From positions 62,001 to 126,000 of the forward strand of contig NZ_JAOEJU010000009.1 of assembly GCF_025447595.1 (NCBI RefSeq): a stretch of DNA of 64,000 bases, given 5' to 3'. This DNA is from Pseudomonas koreensis (GTDB lineage Bacteria > Pseudomonadota > Gammaproteobacteria > Pseudomonadales > Pseudomonadaceae). The notes below the pieces were generated by a model. The model was not told the DNA's origin, searched no databases, and saw only the letters and a list, made by a program, of their open reading frames with translations. Position numbers and translations under genes: made by a program. Numbering within the stretch: the stretch's first letter is position 1; each line of letters begins with the position of its first letter. Positions 1 through 11,490 of this stretch are shown one piece after another.

Positions 1-290
1 CCTGTTCTTCATCCGTCATTCCAAGTCTTTTGTCTTCCTGCACTGGATGTGAACGCTCTTCGATTGAAAGGCCATTTACGGTTTGCGCTCTGGATTTACC
101 GCAGTGTAGTGGTTTCCAATCGGTCGAAATCTTGATGGGAAACCGTACTCATGGATCATTCCTTTGAGCAAACTGTGTTTCTTGTGGCTGGAGAGAATGA
201 AGAGTAGAGAGGGATACCGTATCTGCAATCAACGGTGTATTGCTGAATTGTTCTTTGCCGGACGAGCAGCAGACCTCAAAACGCAGACAC
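1..290. other. Left-edge stretch without a supported gene
   Basis: This stretch is visibly richer in A and T than the rest of the window, and no frame looks like a recognisable protein. The only start with a good ribosome site is on the minus strand: an AAGGA seven bases before an ATG at 152. It opens just 18 codons before a TAA at 96-98. It could be a gene relic, a leader peptide or chance. It may also hold the tail of a gene lying outside the window. I assign no function. Confidence 0.4.
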
Positions 291-319
291 AAAAAAACCG
301 GCCATCAAGGCCGGTTTTT
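291..319 (-). terminator. Rho-independent terminator after tRNA-Gly
   Basis: A GC-rich stem (ACCGGCC / GGCCGGT, loop ATCAA) is flanked by an A run on the left and a T run on the right. Read on the minus strand it ends in a T tract about 50 bases past the tRNA-Gly 3' end, so it fits as that gene's terminator. The A/T symmetry means it could also stop transcription coming from the left. Confidence 0.75.
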
Positions 320-367
320 CTGTTTGCGCATCCCCCGTCAAACCACGACGCAGGACATAAATTCGAT

Positions 368-441
368 TGGAGCGGGTGAAGGGAATCGAACCCTCGTTAT
401 CAGCTTGGGAAGCTGGAGTAATGCCATTATACGACACCCGC
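368..441 (-). tRNA. tRNA-Gly (anticodon CCC)
   Basis: Read on the minus strand the sequence starts GCGGGTG and ends CACCCGCTCCA, giving a seven-pair acceptor stem and an encoded CCA. The anticodon loop is TTCCCAA, so the anticodon is CCC (reads GGG). The T arm GGGTTCGATTCCC is canonical. The length is 74 bases including CCA. It is a single tRNA gene with its own terminator. The first pair of the anticodon stem (C against A) is a mismatch; the rest of the stem pairs. Confidence 0.95.
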
Positions 442-455
442 TCAGAGCGGCTGAC

Positions 456-484
456 TTTGTACCAGACTCGGCCACGGATTTGAA
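456..484 (-). promoter_or_regulatory. Candidate sigma-70 promoter of tRNA-Gly
   Basis: On the minus strand TTCAAA (484-479) and TACAAA (461-456) are separated by 17 bases. The -10 box lies 14 bases upstream of the tRNA 5' end. Each box matches four of six consensus bases. Position and spacing are good but the boxes are weak. Confidence 0.4.
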
Positions 485-610
485 GTTTTCTTTGCGTGTG
501 GCGAGTGGAAAAGCCTGAATCAGAGCCGGATCGGTCAATCGCGGGCAAGCACTACGGGCTGGAGGACGGCTGAATCTCAGCCTCGCAGGCTTGCTCGCGA
601 CGACACTGTT

Positions 611-1495
611 TCAAATGGCCAATGCATGGTGATCCTGGACGAGCTGGTAACGCGTTCGGCTGGCCTGTTGCGCCGGTTTCAGGAAACCGAGCAGGGCGTT
701 CTGGCTGTCCCGGCAGGCGGATTTGTGTTCCATGTCGAGGAAGTGCCCGGTGGCCTGCAGGGTGGTGAAGGTGCTCTGCGCGACATGGCTGCCGAACAGG
801 CGCGCATCTTCGGCGGCGGTGTATTCGTCCCATTCGCCGTTCATGAACAGCACCGGTACGTTGATTTTTTTCGCCGCGTTCAGATAGCACTGACGGTCGC
901 TGTGCAGCACGTCGTTGATGTGGAAATGCATCTGCCCGTATTCGTGCTCGGCCAGGCTGCTGACGTGGCGGTAGTTGAAGCGCTTGAACAGCGACGGCAG
1001 GTGTTTGCCGATAGTGTTGTTGACGAGGTGGCCGACCCGGTCGCCATCGCGTTGGCCGAGGCATTCGACGCCGCGTTCGAGGTAATCGAGCATGTGCGCG
1101 TTGATCACCGGGGAGAACGAACTGATCACGGCTTTTTCGATGCGCCGAGGCTGATGCGCGAGGGCGACCATGGTCGCGGCGCCACCCCAGGAGAACGACA
1201 GCACGTGTTCGGCCGCGAAGTGATCGATCAGCTCCAGCAGGATCAGACCTTCGACTTCTTTCGTCAGATGTTTCTCGTGGCGGTTGTGGACTTTCGACTT
1301 GCCCGCGTAGGGCTGGTCGTAGCAGACCACGTTGAATTGCGGGTGCAGATTTTTCACGGTTTGTGCAAACGACGCAGTCGTGGCCATCGAGCCGTTGACC
1401 AGGATGATGGTCTTTTCTGCGGCGTCTGCGCGATAGAACTCCGTGTAAACCCGATACTGACCCTGTATATCCAGCACAGCGATTTCTGGCCTCAT
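611..1495 (-). CDS. phaG: PhaG, (R)-3-hydroxyacyl-ACP:CoA transacylase / thioesterase
   Basis: This cytoplasmic alpha/beta-hydrolase of 294 residues belongs to the PhaG/RhlA family. It moves 3-hydroxyacyl chains from fatty-acid synthesis toward CoA, feeding medium-chain polyhydroxyalkanoate. The nucleophile elbow FSWGG places Ser102. Asp223 (in NGEWDEYT) and His251 (in ATGHFLDME) complete the triad at the positions I recall for PhaG. The N-terminus MRPEIAVLDIQGQYRVYTEF is what I recall of PhaG rather than RhlA, and no rhlB follows. I chose the ATG at 1495, which has GGAG just upstream; a longer frame with 13 extra codons runs through that site. The gene appears monocistronic. The exact acyl product (CoA ester or free acid) cannot be told from sequence. 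Confidence 0.9.
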   Translation of the reverse strand: MRPEIAVLDIQGQYRVYTEFYRADAAEKTIILVNGSMATTASFAQTVKNLHPQFNVVCYDQPYAGKSKVHNRHEKHLTKEVEGLILLELIDHFAAEHVLSFSWGGAATMVALAHQPRRIEKAVISSFSPVINAHMLDYLERGVECLGQRDGDRVGHLVNNTIGKHLPSLFKRFNYRHVSSLAEHEYGQMHFHINDVLHSDRQCYLNAAKKINVPVLFMNGEWDEYTAAEDARLFGSHVAQSTFTTLQATGHFLDMEHKSACRDSQNALLGFLKPAQQASRTRYQLVQDHHALAI

Positions 1496-1812
1496 GTCAT
1501 AAGACTCCTGGCAAGCAAGCGGGTATGCGCGCAAATAGAGATTGCACGAGCTTTGTGACAGGTAGGCATACGCCTGGAATTTTGGAGCCCATGTCGATCC
1601 GGAACGGCAGGTCGACGGGTATTGTTATTGGCGGGCAATCTGCCGGCTGAGGCGCAGCCCTTGAGGGCTGTCTACCGGCAAAAAGTTTCTTAGAAGTTAT
1701 GTGTGACTCATCGGTCACAATTTGGCCGACGTCCTGATTCAAGCAGGGGGATCCGGATCGCGCAAGTGCCGTTGGTAAATTGTTCGACAACTTCTGCTGA
1801 GCGGTCGGCGGC
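1496..1812. other. Intergenic region phaG-rsuA with two inverted repeats
   Basis: This 317-bp gap should hold the phaG promoter. Two structures are visible. One is a 40-base hairpin at 1641-1680, with outer TGCCGG/CCGGCA and inner CAGCCC-TTGA-GGGCTG. The other is a perfect dyad TGTGAC-6-GTCACA at 1703-1720. Neither has a T tract. They could be operator sites or the end of the rsuA transcript. No clear -35/-10 or -24/-12 pair was recognised. Confidence 0.4.
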
Positions 1813-2505
1813 TTAGAACAAATGAATCTCTTCGGTGCGCAAGGCGCGGTACTCGCCCGGTTTTAGCGCGTGATCCAGCGGCAGAGGGCCCATGGATTCG
1901 CGGTGCAGGCGCAGCACTTTGTTGTTGAAGTGACCGAACATGCGCTTCACCTGGTGGTAACGACCCTCGACGATGCTCAACCGCGCCGTTCGCGCGCCGA
2001 GCACTTCCAGCTGCGCCGGTTGGGTGGTCAGGTCTTCGAAGGCGAAGTAAATCCCCTCGGCGAACTTGATCGCATATTCCGGGCCGATCTCCTGTTCGGT
2101 CTCGACGTAATAGACCTTCGGCAGTTTGGTCTGCGGCTGGGTCAGGCGCCGTGACCAGCTGCCGTCGTTGGTGATCAGCATCAGCCCGGTGGTGTTGAAG
2201 TCCAGACGCCCGGCGATGTGCAGGTCGTCCTTGTCCGGCTCGTGGATCAGGTCGAGCACGGTCGGATGTTCGGGATCGCGGGTGGCGCTGACGCAGCCTT
2301 GCGGTTTGTACAGCATGAAATAGCGCGCCGGTTTACCGCTTTGCAGCACTTCGTCGTCGACTTCGACGCGGCTGAATTCCAGGACTTCGCTGTGAGGGTC
2401 GCTGACGACTTTTCCGTCAATGCGCACGCGCTTTTCTACCAGCAACAGGCGAACCTGTTTGCGGTTGTAGCGGGGCAGGTTACTGAGGAAACGGTCGACA
2501 CGCAT
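1813..2505 (-). CDS. rsuA: 16S rRNA pseudouridine(516) synthase RsuA
   Basis: The protein has 230 residues, the normal RsuA size, and isomerises U516 of 16S rRNA. Residues 1-55 form the S4 RNA-binding domain (MRVDRFLSNLPRYNRKQVRL). The catalytic motif GRLDFNTTGL puts Asp102 at the same number as in E. coli RsuA. The C-terminal EGRYHQVKRMF and LHRESMG motifs are typical of the RsuA/RluB/E/F branch. It is followed by phaG on the same strand at 317 bp and probably forms a separate transcript. Confidence 0.9.
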   Translation of the reverse strand: MRVDRFLSNLPRYNRKQVRLLLVEKRVRIDGKVVSDPHSEVLEFSRVEVDDEVLQSGKPARYFMLYKPQGCVSATRDPEHPTVLDLIHEPDKDDLHIAGRLDFNTTGLMLITNDGSWSRRLTQPQTKLPKVYYVETEQEIGPEYAIKFAEGIYFAFEDLTTQPAQLEVLGARTARLSIVEGRYHQVKRMFGHFNNKVLRLHRESMGPLPLDHALKPGEYRALRTEEIHLF

Positions 2506-2538
2506 GATCAGGAATCGGCAAGAAGCGAGGCGCGCATC

Positions 2539-2757
2539 TTACGGGATCGACGGCTTGGCCGCTTGCAGTTGCGCCTCGACCTGGGCGCAACGCGGGCACA
2601 GGCAGGACTTGTCGCGCAGCTCCGCCGGCAAGGCTTCGAGCACTGCCGGGTCAATCGAAACGCCGTAGCACCAGCAGGCGCGGTCGGCGGTGCGCGGGTC
2701 GGCCAGGGTGCAGTCGTTGCGGGCGCCACAGGCCGGGCAGAGGTCAGGTTTGTTCAT
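2539..2757 (-). CDS. Small cysteine-rich CWC family protein
   Basis: This 72-residue protein contains two Cys pairs near the ends (LCPACGARNDC and SCLCPRCAQ) and a central ACWCYG motif. That is the pattern of the cysteine-rich CWC family, a probable zinc-binding fold of unknown function. The ATG lies five bases after the stop of the upstream diguanylate cyclase on the same strand, so the two are probably co-transcribed. No signal peptide or membrane segment is seen. The function is not known. Confidence 0.8.
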   Translation of the reverse strand: MNKPDLCPACGARNDCTLADPRTADRACWCYGVSIDPAVLEALPAELRDKSCLCPRCAQVEAQLQAAKPSIP

Positions 2758-2762
2758 GAGTG

Positions 2763-4250
2763 TCAGGCATAGGTCGAGTGAGGCATTTCCATGCAGGTGC
2801 GGTTACGGCCGGTCTGTTTCGCCCGGTACATCGCATGATCGGCCCGGGACAGCAGGCTGTGCAAGGTGTCATCCCGTTGCAGGGTGGTGGCGCCGATGCT
2901 GACCGTCAGATTCAGGGTATGACCGTTGTAGGCATATTCATGCTGTTCGACGTGCTGGCGGATCTTCTCGGCAATCTTCTGACCGGTTTCGCCGTCAGTG
3001 TCCTTCAGCAAAACGATAAATTCCTCACCGCCCCAACGGCAGACGATGTCGGAATGTCGCAGGCAACTTTGCAGGTCACGGGCGAACCCGATCAGCACCT
3101 GATCGCCGGCCATGTGTCCGTAGGTGTCGTTCAAGACCTTGAAGTGATCCAGATCCAGCAGCAGTGCGGTCAGCGGTTTCGGCTCGCGATGGGCTTCGTG
3201 CAGCGCTTGCGCCGCGAGCAGGTCGAAGCCGCGGCGGTTGGGCAGTTCGGTGAGACTGTCGAGGGTGGCCTGGGCGTGGATCTTTTCCTGATAGCGGCGG
3301 ATCAAGCGGTTGACCAATGCCAGCACAATCAGCGTCACCAGCAGGCAGATCAGCAGATTGAGGTACAGCGACTGGCGGATTTCGCTTAGCGCGCCGTCTT
3401 CGCGTTTATCGACGAACAGGTACCAGTTCAACTCAGGAATAAACCGCACGTTGAGGAAATGTCCCTGACCGTGGGCGGAATATTCGTAGCTGCCGCTGTG
3501 AGGTTTGGGCAACTGGCTGACCAGGCTTTTCATGCTGTCGAGGTCGTTCAGGCTTTTCCCGACTGGCGCCCCTTCCGGCCCGCCCTCAGCACCGGTCAAG
3601 ACCAGTCGGCCGAAGGTGTCGACGAAGTAAACGCTGCGTTGATAGCGCTGCTGGTACTTGTCGATCAGCTTGATCACCGCATCCACCGTCAGCCCTACGC
3701 CGGCGGCGCCGATGAAGCGATCGTTGTAGTCATAGACCTTGTAGTTGATGAAGAAGGTCATGTTGTCTTTGTTGGCCAGGTCCGGGTCGACGTTAATCTC
3801 GTACGGATCCTTCATGTCGCGCACGCGGAAGTACCAGGCGTCGCGTGGTTCGTCGATTTTCACCTGCTTGAGCACGCCCTTGGCGTGATAGTAGGTGTGG
3901 GTGCTGTTGGAAATGAAGAACGCGGTATAGGCGCCGTAGTGGGTCATGACCTCGTCGAGGTAGCGGGTCATCTGGTCGCTGTCTTTTTCGCCGTTTACCA
4001 CCCAGTCGCGCATGAAGGTGTCGCGGGACATCATCGAGGAAATCAGGATCGGTCTGACAAGGTCTTTCTGGATTTCCGAGTAGACCGTGTCGGAGGTCAG
4101 CGGCAGTTCGGTGTTGACAATGTTGTCGCGGATCGACGCGCGCGAGGCGTAGTAGCTGAGCAGCGAGGTGGCGAGGAAACCTGCGCCGAGGAGGGCGACC
4201 AGAGTCAGTACCAGCGAACGTTGGGAGTAAAACGCAGATCTGAGCGGCAT
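2763..4250 (-). CDS. dCache-GGDEF diguanylate cyclase
   Basis: This 495-residue membrane sensor should make cyclic di-GMP. A transmembrane helix at about 13-34 is followed by a periplasmic ligand-binding domain of dCache type (about 40-285), a second helix (about 294-315) and a GGDEF domain (about 325-490). The active-site motif is GGEEF at 407-411. The product-inhibition I-site RxxD is intact at Arg398-Asp401, the usual five residues before it. There is no EAL domain. The enzyme is therefore predicted to be active and feedback controlled, responding to an unknown extracellular small molecule. The start at 4250 is an ATG in front of the first hydrophobic helix. Confidence 0.88.
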   Translation of the reverse strand: MPLRSAFYSQRSLVLTLVALLGAGFLATSLLSYYASRASIRDNIVNTELPLTSDTVYSEIQKDLVRPILISSMMSRDTFMRDWVVNGEKDSDQMTRYLDEVMTHYGAYTAFFISNSTHTYYHAKGVLKQVKIDEPRDAWYFRVRDMKDPYEINVDPDLANKDNMTFFINYKVYDYNDRFIGAAGVGLTVDAVIKLIDKYQQRYQRSVYFVDTFGRLVLTGAEGGPEGAPVGKSLNDLDSMKSLVSQLPKPHSGSYEYSAHGQGHFLNVRFIPELNWYLFVDKREDGALSEIRQSLYLNLLICLLVTLIVLALVNRLIRRYQEKIHAQATLDSLTELPNRRGFDLLAAQALHEAHREPKPLTALLLDLDHFKVLNDTYGHMAGDQVLIGFARDLQSCLRHSDIVCRWGGEEFIVLLKDTDGETGQKIAEKIRQHVEQHEYAYNGHTLNLTVSIGATTLQRDDTLHSLLSRADHAMYRAKQTGRNRTCMEMPHSTYA

Positions 4251-4362
4251 TGGCAGTTCCGTCGACGGTGGCCCGATGGCAGCATTCTAGTGAGATGGCC
4301 GGGAAAAAACTGCGGGATTTGTGCCTGAAATGACGGGTAATCAGACGCCGCTCTCTCACCGA

Positions 4363-4383
4363 CCCTCTCCAGCAGGGAGAGGG
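4363..4383. repeat. CCCTCTCC / GGAGAGGG intergenic hairpin
   Basis: A perfect eight-base inverted repeat with a five-base loop sits between the diguanylate cyclase promoter region and the end of the allophanate hydrolase gene. It has no T tract on either strand. It resembles a widespread pseudomonad intergenic repeat. It may end or protect the guanidine operon message. Confidence 0.5.
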
Positions 4384-4407
4384 CCGGCGATTTGCCAGAT
4401 TTTCGGG

Positions 4408-6180
4408 TCAGTCGCGGCTGGCGAGGTAGGCGCGCCAGCCACCCAGATGGCTGATGTCGTCCGCACCGTCCAGGCCATAGGGCTCACAGATGAATCCGCT
4501 TTCCCAACGGCCATCCGCCAGTTGCACCTTGCCTAGGCCCAGCGGTGCCGGGATGCCGGTCAGGAACGAGCCCAGTTCACTGCTCGGCAACTCCCAGACC
4601 TCCACCGCGATAGCCACACCACCTTCCGCCACACGCAGCATCCCCGGGCGCAGGGGCGGGCCGCCGGCCAGCGCGTAGAGTTTGTAGTCCTTCGAGCTGT
4701 GGGTGGCTTCGATCAGGCGTGCGCCGCGTTGCTGCAACTGCCAGTTCAGGGCCAGTCCATCGAGGTGCGCGCCGCAGACCACCAGCCGCGCCCGGTCATT
4801 GCGCGCCGGATTCGCCGGTGTCGGCAGCGCCGGATTCTGTTGGCGCTGCAAGGTGTCCGCCAGGCCCAGCAGATACTGGTCGGTGAACGCCCGGCCAAAC
4901 AGCGTCACGCCCCACGGCAAACCGTTGTCCATGACCGCGCTGGGCACGGCGACGGCCGCGTAATCCAGCAGGTTCATGAAATTGGTGTAGTAACCCAGTT
5001 CGGCGTTGCGCAGCACCGGCTCGGCGTCCAGTTCGGCCAGGGTCACCGGGCGGCCGATGGTGGGCGTGAGCACGCAGTCGAGTCCGTCGAGAGCCTGATC
5101 GCAAACGGCTTTGAGCGCCTGCAGTCGATACTGCGCACGGAACGCTTGCACGCCCGTCACCGCCGGGGCTTTGGCCAGCACCGCGCGGATCACCGGCAGC
5201 ACGGCTTCGGGACGCTGTTCCATCAGCTCGCCGGCAACGCTGTAACGCTCGGCAACCCATGGCCCTTCGTACAGCAACCGCGCGGCTTCGAGGAACGGTG
5301 ACAAGTCCAGTTCGACCGCTTCGCCGCCCAGAGCCTTCAGACGGTCGACGGCATCGCCGAACAGCAACGGGCCTTCGGGGCAACCGAAAAACTCAAGATC
5401 CTGTGCACGCGGAACGCCAAACCGGAAGGGTTTGGGAGCACCGAATGCCGAGCTGTCATTCCACGCCGGATTGCGGCGGCTGTATTCATCCCGAGGGTCG
5501 AAACGGGCGGTCAGTGCCAGCAACTGGCTGGCCTCGCGTGCGGTCGCGGTGAAGGTCGTGACGCAGTCCAGCGTGCGGCAGGCCGGCACCACGCCTGCGG
5601 TAGAGATCAGGCCTTTGGTGGCTTTGAGTCCCACCAGATTGTTCAGCGCTGCCGGCACCCGTCCCGAGCCTGCGGTGTCGGTGCCCAGGGCAAAACTGGC
5701 GACGCCGAGCGCCACCGCCAGCGACGAGCCGGCGCTGGAACCACCGGAGGGATATTCCGGCAACACGCTGTTCGGGCAGACGCCGTAGGGTGAGCGGCTG
5801 CCATTGAGGCCGGTGGCGAACTGGTCGAGGTTGGTCTTGCCCAGCGGAATTGCGCCCAGCGCCAGCAACTGTTCGACGATGGTTGCCGAACGCTCGGGAA
5901 GGTAGGCGAATGCGGGGCACGCGGCCGTGGTAGGGACACCGGCCAGGTCGATGTTGTCCTTGATCGCGAACGGCACACCATACAGCGGCAAGCTCTCTGG
6001 ATCGCGGCCGTCGAGGCTGGCGAGGTACGGTTCCAGTTCCTCGGCGCTGAGCAGATGAATAAACAGGTGATAGTCGGGATTGAGCGCAGCGGCTTTTTCC
6101 CGCAGCGCCAACAGCAATTTGCGCGGTGTGATCTGGCCGTCGCGGTAGGCCTGGCGCAGGGCATCGAGTTGCAGATTCAT
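4408..6180 (-). CDS. atzF: Allophanate hydrolase (AtzF type), last step of guanidine breakdown
   Basis: The 590-residue protein hydrolyses allophanate to ammonia and CO2. Residues 1-450 are an amidase-signature domain. The Lys-Ser-Ser triad is visible as Lys74 (in FAIKDNID), Ser148 (first Ser of GGSSAGSS) and Ser172 (in DTAGSGRVP). The 24-residue gap between the two serines is the one I recall for the family. Residues from about 465 on match the C-terminal domain of AtzF/urea amidolyase, thought to complete breakdown of the N-carboxycarbamate intermediate. The gene follows the carboxylase by 24 bp and ends the operon. In this setting its substrate should come from carboxyguanidine deimination rather than from urea carboxylation. 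Confidence 0.9.
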   Translation of the reverse strand: MNLQLDALRQAYRDGQITPRKLLLALREKAAALNPDYHLFIHLLSAEELEPYLASLDGRDPESLPLYGVPFAIKDNIDLAGVPTTAACPAFAYLPERSATIVEQLLALGAIPLGKTNLDQFATGLNGSRSPYGVCPNSVLPEYPSGGSSAGSSLAVALGVASFALGTDTAGSGRVPAALNNLVGLKATKGLISTAGVVPACRTLDCVTTFTATAREASQLLALTARFDPRDEYSRRNPAWNDSSAFGAPKPFRFGVPRAQDLEFFGCPEGPLLFGDAVDRLKALGGEAVELDLSPFLEAARLLYEGPWVAERYSVAGELMEQRPEAVLPVIRAVLAKAPAVTGVQAFRAQYRLQALKAVCDQALDGLDCVLTPTIGRPVTLAELDAEPVLRNAELGYYTNFMNLLDYAAVAVPSAVMDNGLPWGVTLFGRAFTDQYLLGLADTLQRQQNPALPTPANPARNDRARLVVCGAHLDGLALNWQLQQRGARLIEATHSSKDYKLYALAGGPPLRPGMLRVAEGGVAIAVEVWELPSSELGSFLTGIPAPLGLGKVQLADGRWESGFICEPYGLDGADDISHLGGWRAYLASRD

Positions 6181-6204
6181 GAGGTCATCCTTTGCAAAAT
6201 GGGT

Positions 6205-9819
<3,615 letters not shown>

Positions 9820-9922
9820 GGCAAAACCCCTGAAGGGGATGCGGGCCGTCCCGCAGTTTTTCGATGAGCGCCGGGGTCGTCCCCGACGGCAAAATCACAA
9901 TTTCGAAAGTCACCATTGACCT

Positions 9923-10013
9923 TGTGGGAGCGGGCTTGCCCGCGATGGCGGTGTGTCAGTCATCATCAATGTTGGCTGTGCCGACGCCATCGCTGGCAAG
10001 CCAGCTCCCACAG
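9923..10013. repeat. REP pair (REPIN) inside the guanidine operon
   Basis: Two inverted REP copies face each other: TGTGGGAGCGGGCTTGCCCG at 9924-9943 and CGCTGGCAAGCCAGCTCCCA at 9991-10010. The loop between them is about 45 bases. The element sits in the 280-bp gap between the second DUF1989 gene and the carboxylase. Such hairpins can stall RNA decay or reduce read-through, so it may set different expression levels for the two halves of the operon. Confidence 0.9.
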
Positions 10014-10099
10014 GGTTTAGGGGTGTTTTGGGGATTTCAGGCACTGGCCTGAGCGTGCCTGGCACAGGGCAAACAACCAGCGGCGCAGACGGACGAATT

Positions 10100-10741
10100 T
10101 CAGTTCCATACCAGTAGCTCCGCAGGTGTCGGGTTGTAGGCGTTGCACGGGTTGTTCAGTTGCGGGCAGTTGGAGATCAGCACGATCACGTCCATCTCCG
10201 CGCGCAGGTCGACGTATTTGCCGGGGGCCGAGATCCCGTCTTCGAAGGTCAGGCCGCCCTCGGCAGTGACGGGCACGTTCATGAAGAAATTGATGTTCGG
10301 CCCGATGTCACCTTTGCCCAGGCGCCCGTCGTGGGCGCAGGCGCGCAGGTAGTTGTCGCGGCAGCTGTGCATGTAGCGTTTTTCCAGGGCGTAGCGCACG
10401 GTGTTGCTCTCTTGCGCGCAGGCGCCGCCGAGGGTGTCGTGACGGCCGCAGGTGTCGGCGATGATCGTCAGCATCGGCTTGCCGAGGTTGGAATACAAAA
10501 CGCTGCCGGTGCTCAGGTAGACGTTGTTTTGCCGGCGCAGTGTGCGTTGCACGTCGTAGCGCTCACGGGGATTGGCAGCGCTATAAAACAAGGTGTCGAC
10601 CGCCTGATTACCTTCCAGATCGAGGATGCGCAGGGTCTGGCCGGCCTTGACCTCCATCAGCCAGGGTTCGCCGGCGGGAATGGTGGCGCGGTACACCGCA
10701 GCGTCGGGTTGTTTTTGCGAAGTGGCGATAGCAACTGACAT
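10100..10741 (-). CDS. DUF1989 protein (UAAP2), carboxyguanidine deiminase subunit
   Basis: The 213-residue protein belongs to the DUF1989 family, known as urea amidolyase associated protein 2. It has the family motifs DTCGRHDTLGGACAQESN and GPNINFFMNVPV, with Cys and His residues that could bind metal. Published work on riboswitch-linked homologues identifies the UAAP1/UAAP2 pair as a two-subunit carboxyguanidine deiminase that turns carboxyguanidine into allophanate plus ammonia. I apply that function by family and context. The ATG follows the stop of the paired gene by 11 bp. No signal peptide is present, so it should act in the cytosol beside the carboxylase. Confidence 0.85.
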   Translation of the reverse strand: MSVAIATSQKQPDAAVYRATIPAGEPWLMEVKAGQTLRILDLEGNQAVDTLFYSAANPRERYDVQRTLRRQNNVYLSTGSVLYSNLGKPMLTIIADTCGRHDTLGGACAQESNTVRYALEKRYMHSCRDNYLRACAHDGRLGKGDIGPNINFFMNVPVTAEGGLTFEDGISAPGKYVDLRAEMDVIVLISNCPQLNNPCNAYNPTPAELLVWN

Positions 10742-10752
10742 GGCGATGATCC

Positions 10753-11478
10753 TCAGGCGAACAAACGATCGGTGTTGATAAAGCCGCGCTCGTTCTCCGG
10801 GCGCGAGGTGCGGCAGTGCTCGGCGACGCTCCGGTCAGCGTTCATCCAGCTCAGCTTCAGCGGTTTGGGGGCGTAGTCGGGCGATGGATCCATCGGATGT
10901 TGCAGGGCGGTGAGGACGACCAGGGTGTCCATCGGCGCGTACAACTCGATGTAGTCGCCGGCTTTGGAATTGCCCTCGACGAAGTGGAAGTGCCCGGCCT
11001 CATCGACATTCACACGGCTGAACAGGTTGAGGGTCATCAGCAGGTCGGACAGGCCCAGCCCCCACTTGCCGAGCTCCACCAGCAGGTTGTCGGTGCCGTT
11101 GCGAAAGAAGCCGTTGCGCAGTTCCTGATAGCGGCCCTGACCGTATTTTTCCGCGACTTCCTCGGCGCACAGCACACCGCCGAGGCTGTCGCTCCAGCCG
11201 CAGGTATCCGCCGTGATTGCCGCCAGCACGCGGCCCATGTCCGAGTACAGGCAATGGCCGGTGGTCAGCTTGGCGGTGTGTTGGCATTTGAGGCTGTCGG
11301 GCAGGTTCAGGCGTTCGGTTTTTTCGTTGGCGTTGAGCAAGGTCAGGCTGACGTTGGCCCCTCCGCGCAGGTCGGTCAGGCGCAGCAGTTGCCCGCGCTT
11401 CAAGACGAAGGAGCGGTGGCCGCCGCCGGGCAGGGTTTCTTCGGCGAAGGGTGGAAAAATTCGGGTTGAATCAGTCAT
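10753..11478 (-). CDS. DUF1989 protein (UAAP1), carboxyguanidine deiminase subunit
   Basis: This 241-residue DUF1989 paralogue shares the core pattern of its downstream neighbour (DTCGWSDSLGGVLCAEE, then LNLFSRVNV). It matches urea amidolyase associated protein 1. With UAAP2 it should form the deiminase acting between guanidine carboxylation and allophanate hydrolysis. Its ATG is 12 bp after the stop of the ABC ATPase gene, so transporter and enzymes are expressed together. The two paralogues are clearly diverged rather than a recent duplication. This supports a heteromeric enzyme. Confidence 0.85.
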   Translation of the reverse strand: MTDSTRIFPPFAEETLPGGGHRSFVLKRGQLLRLTDLRGGANVSLTLLNANEKTERLNLPDSLKCQHTAKLTTGHCLYSDMGRVLAAITADTCGWSDSLGGVLCAEEVAEKYGQGRYQELRNGFFRNGTDNLLVELGKWGLGLSDLLMTLNLFSRVNVDEAGHFHFVEGNSKAGDYIELYAPMDTLVVLTALQHPMDPSPDYAPKPLKLSWMNADRSVAEHCRTSRPENERGFINTDRLFA

Positions 11479-11490
11479 GGGAAATTCCTC

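Noticed and set aside
1703..1720. Vfr/CRP binding site before phaG
   Set aside because: TGTGA and TCACA are separated by eight bases, whereas the CRP/Vfr site needs six. Kept only as an unexplained dyad.
4363..4383. Hairpin as rho-independent terminator of the guanidine operon
   Set aside because: No T tract follows on the minus strand. Listed as a repeat instead.
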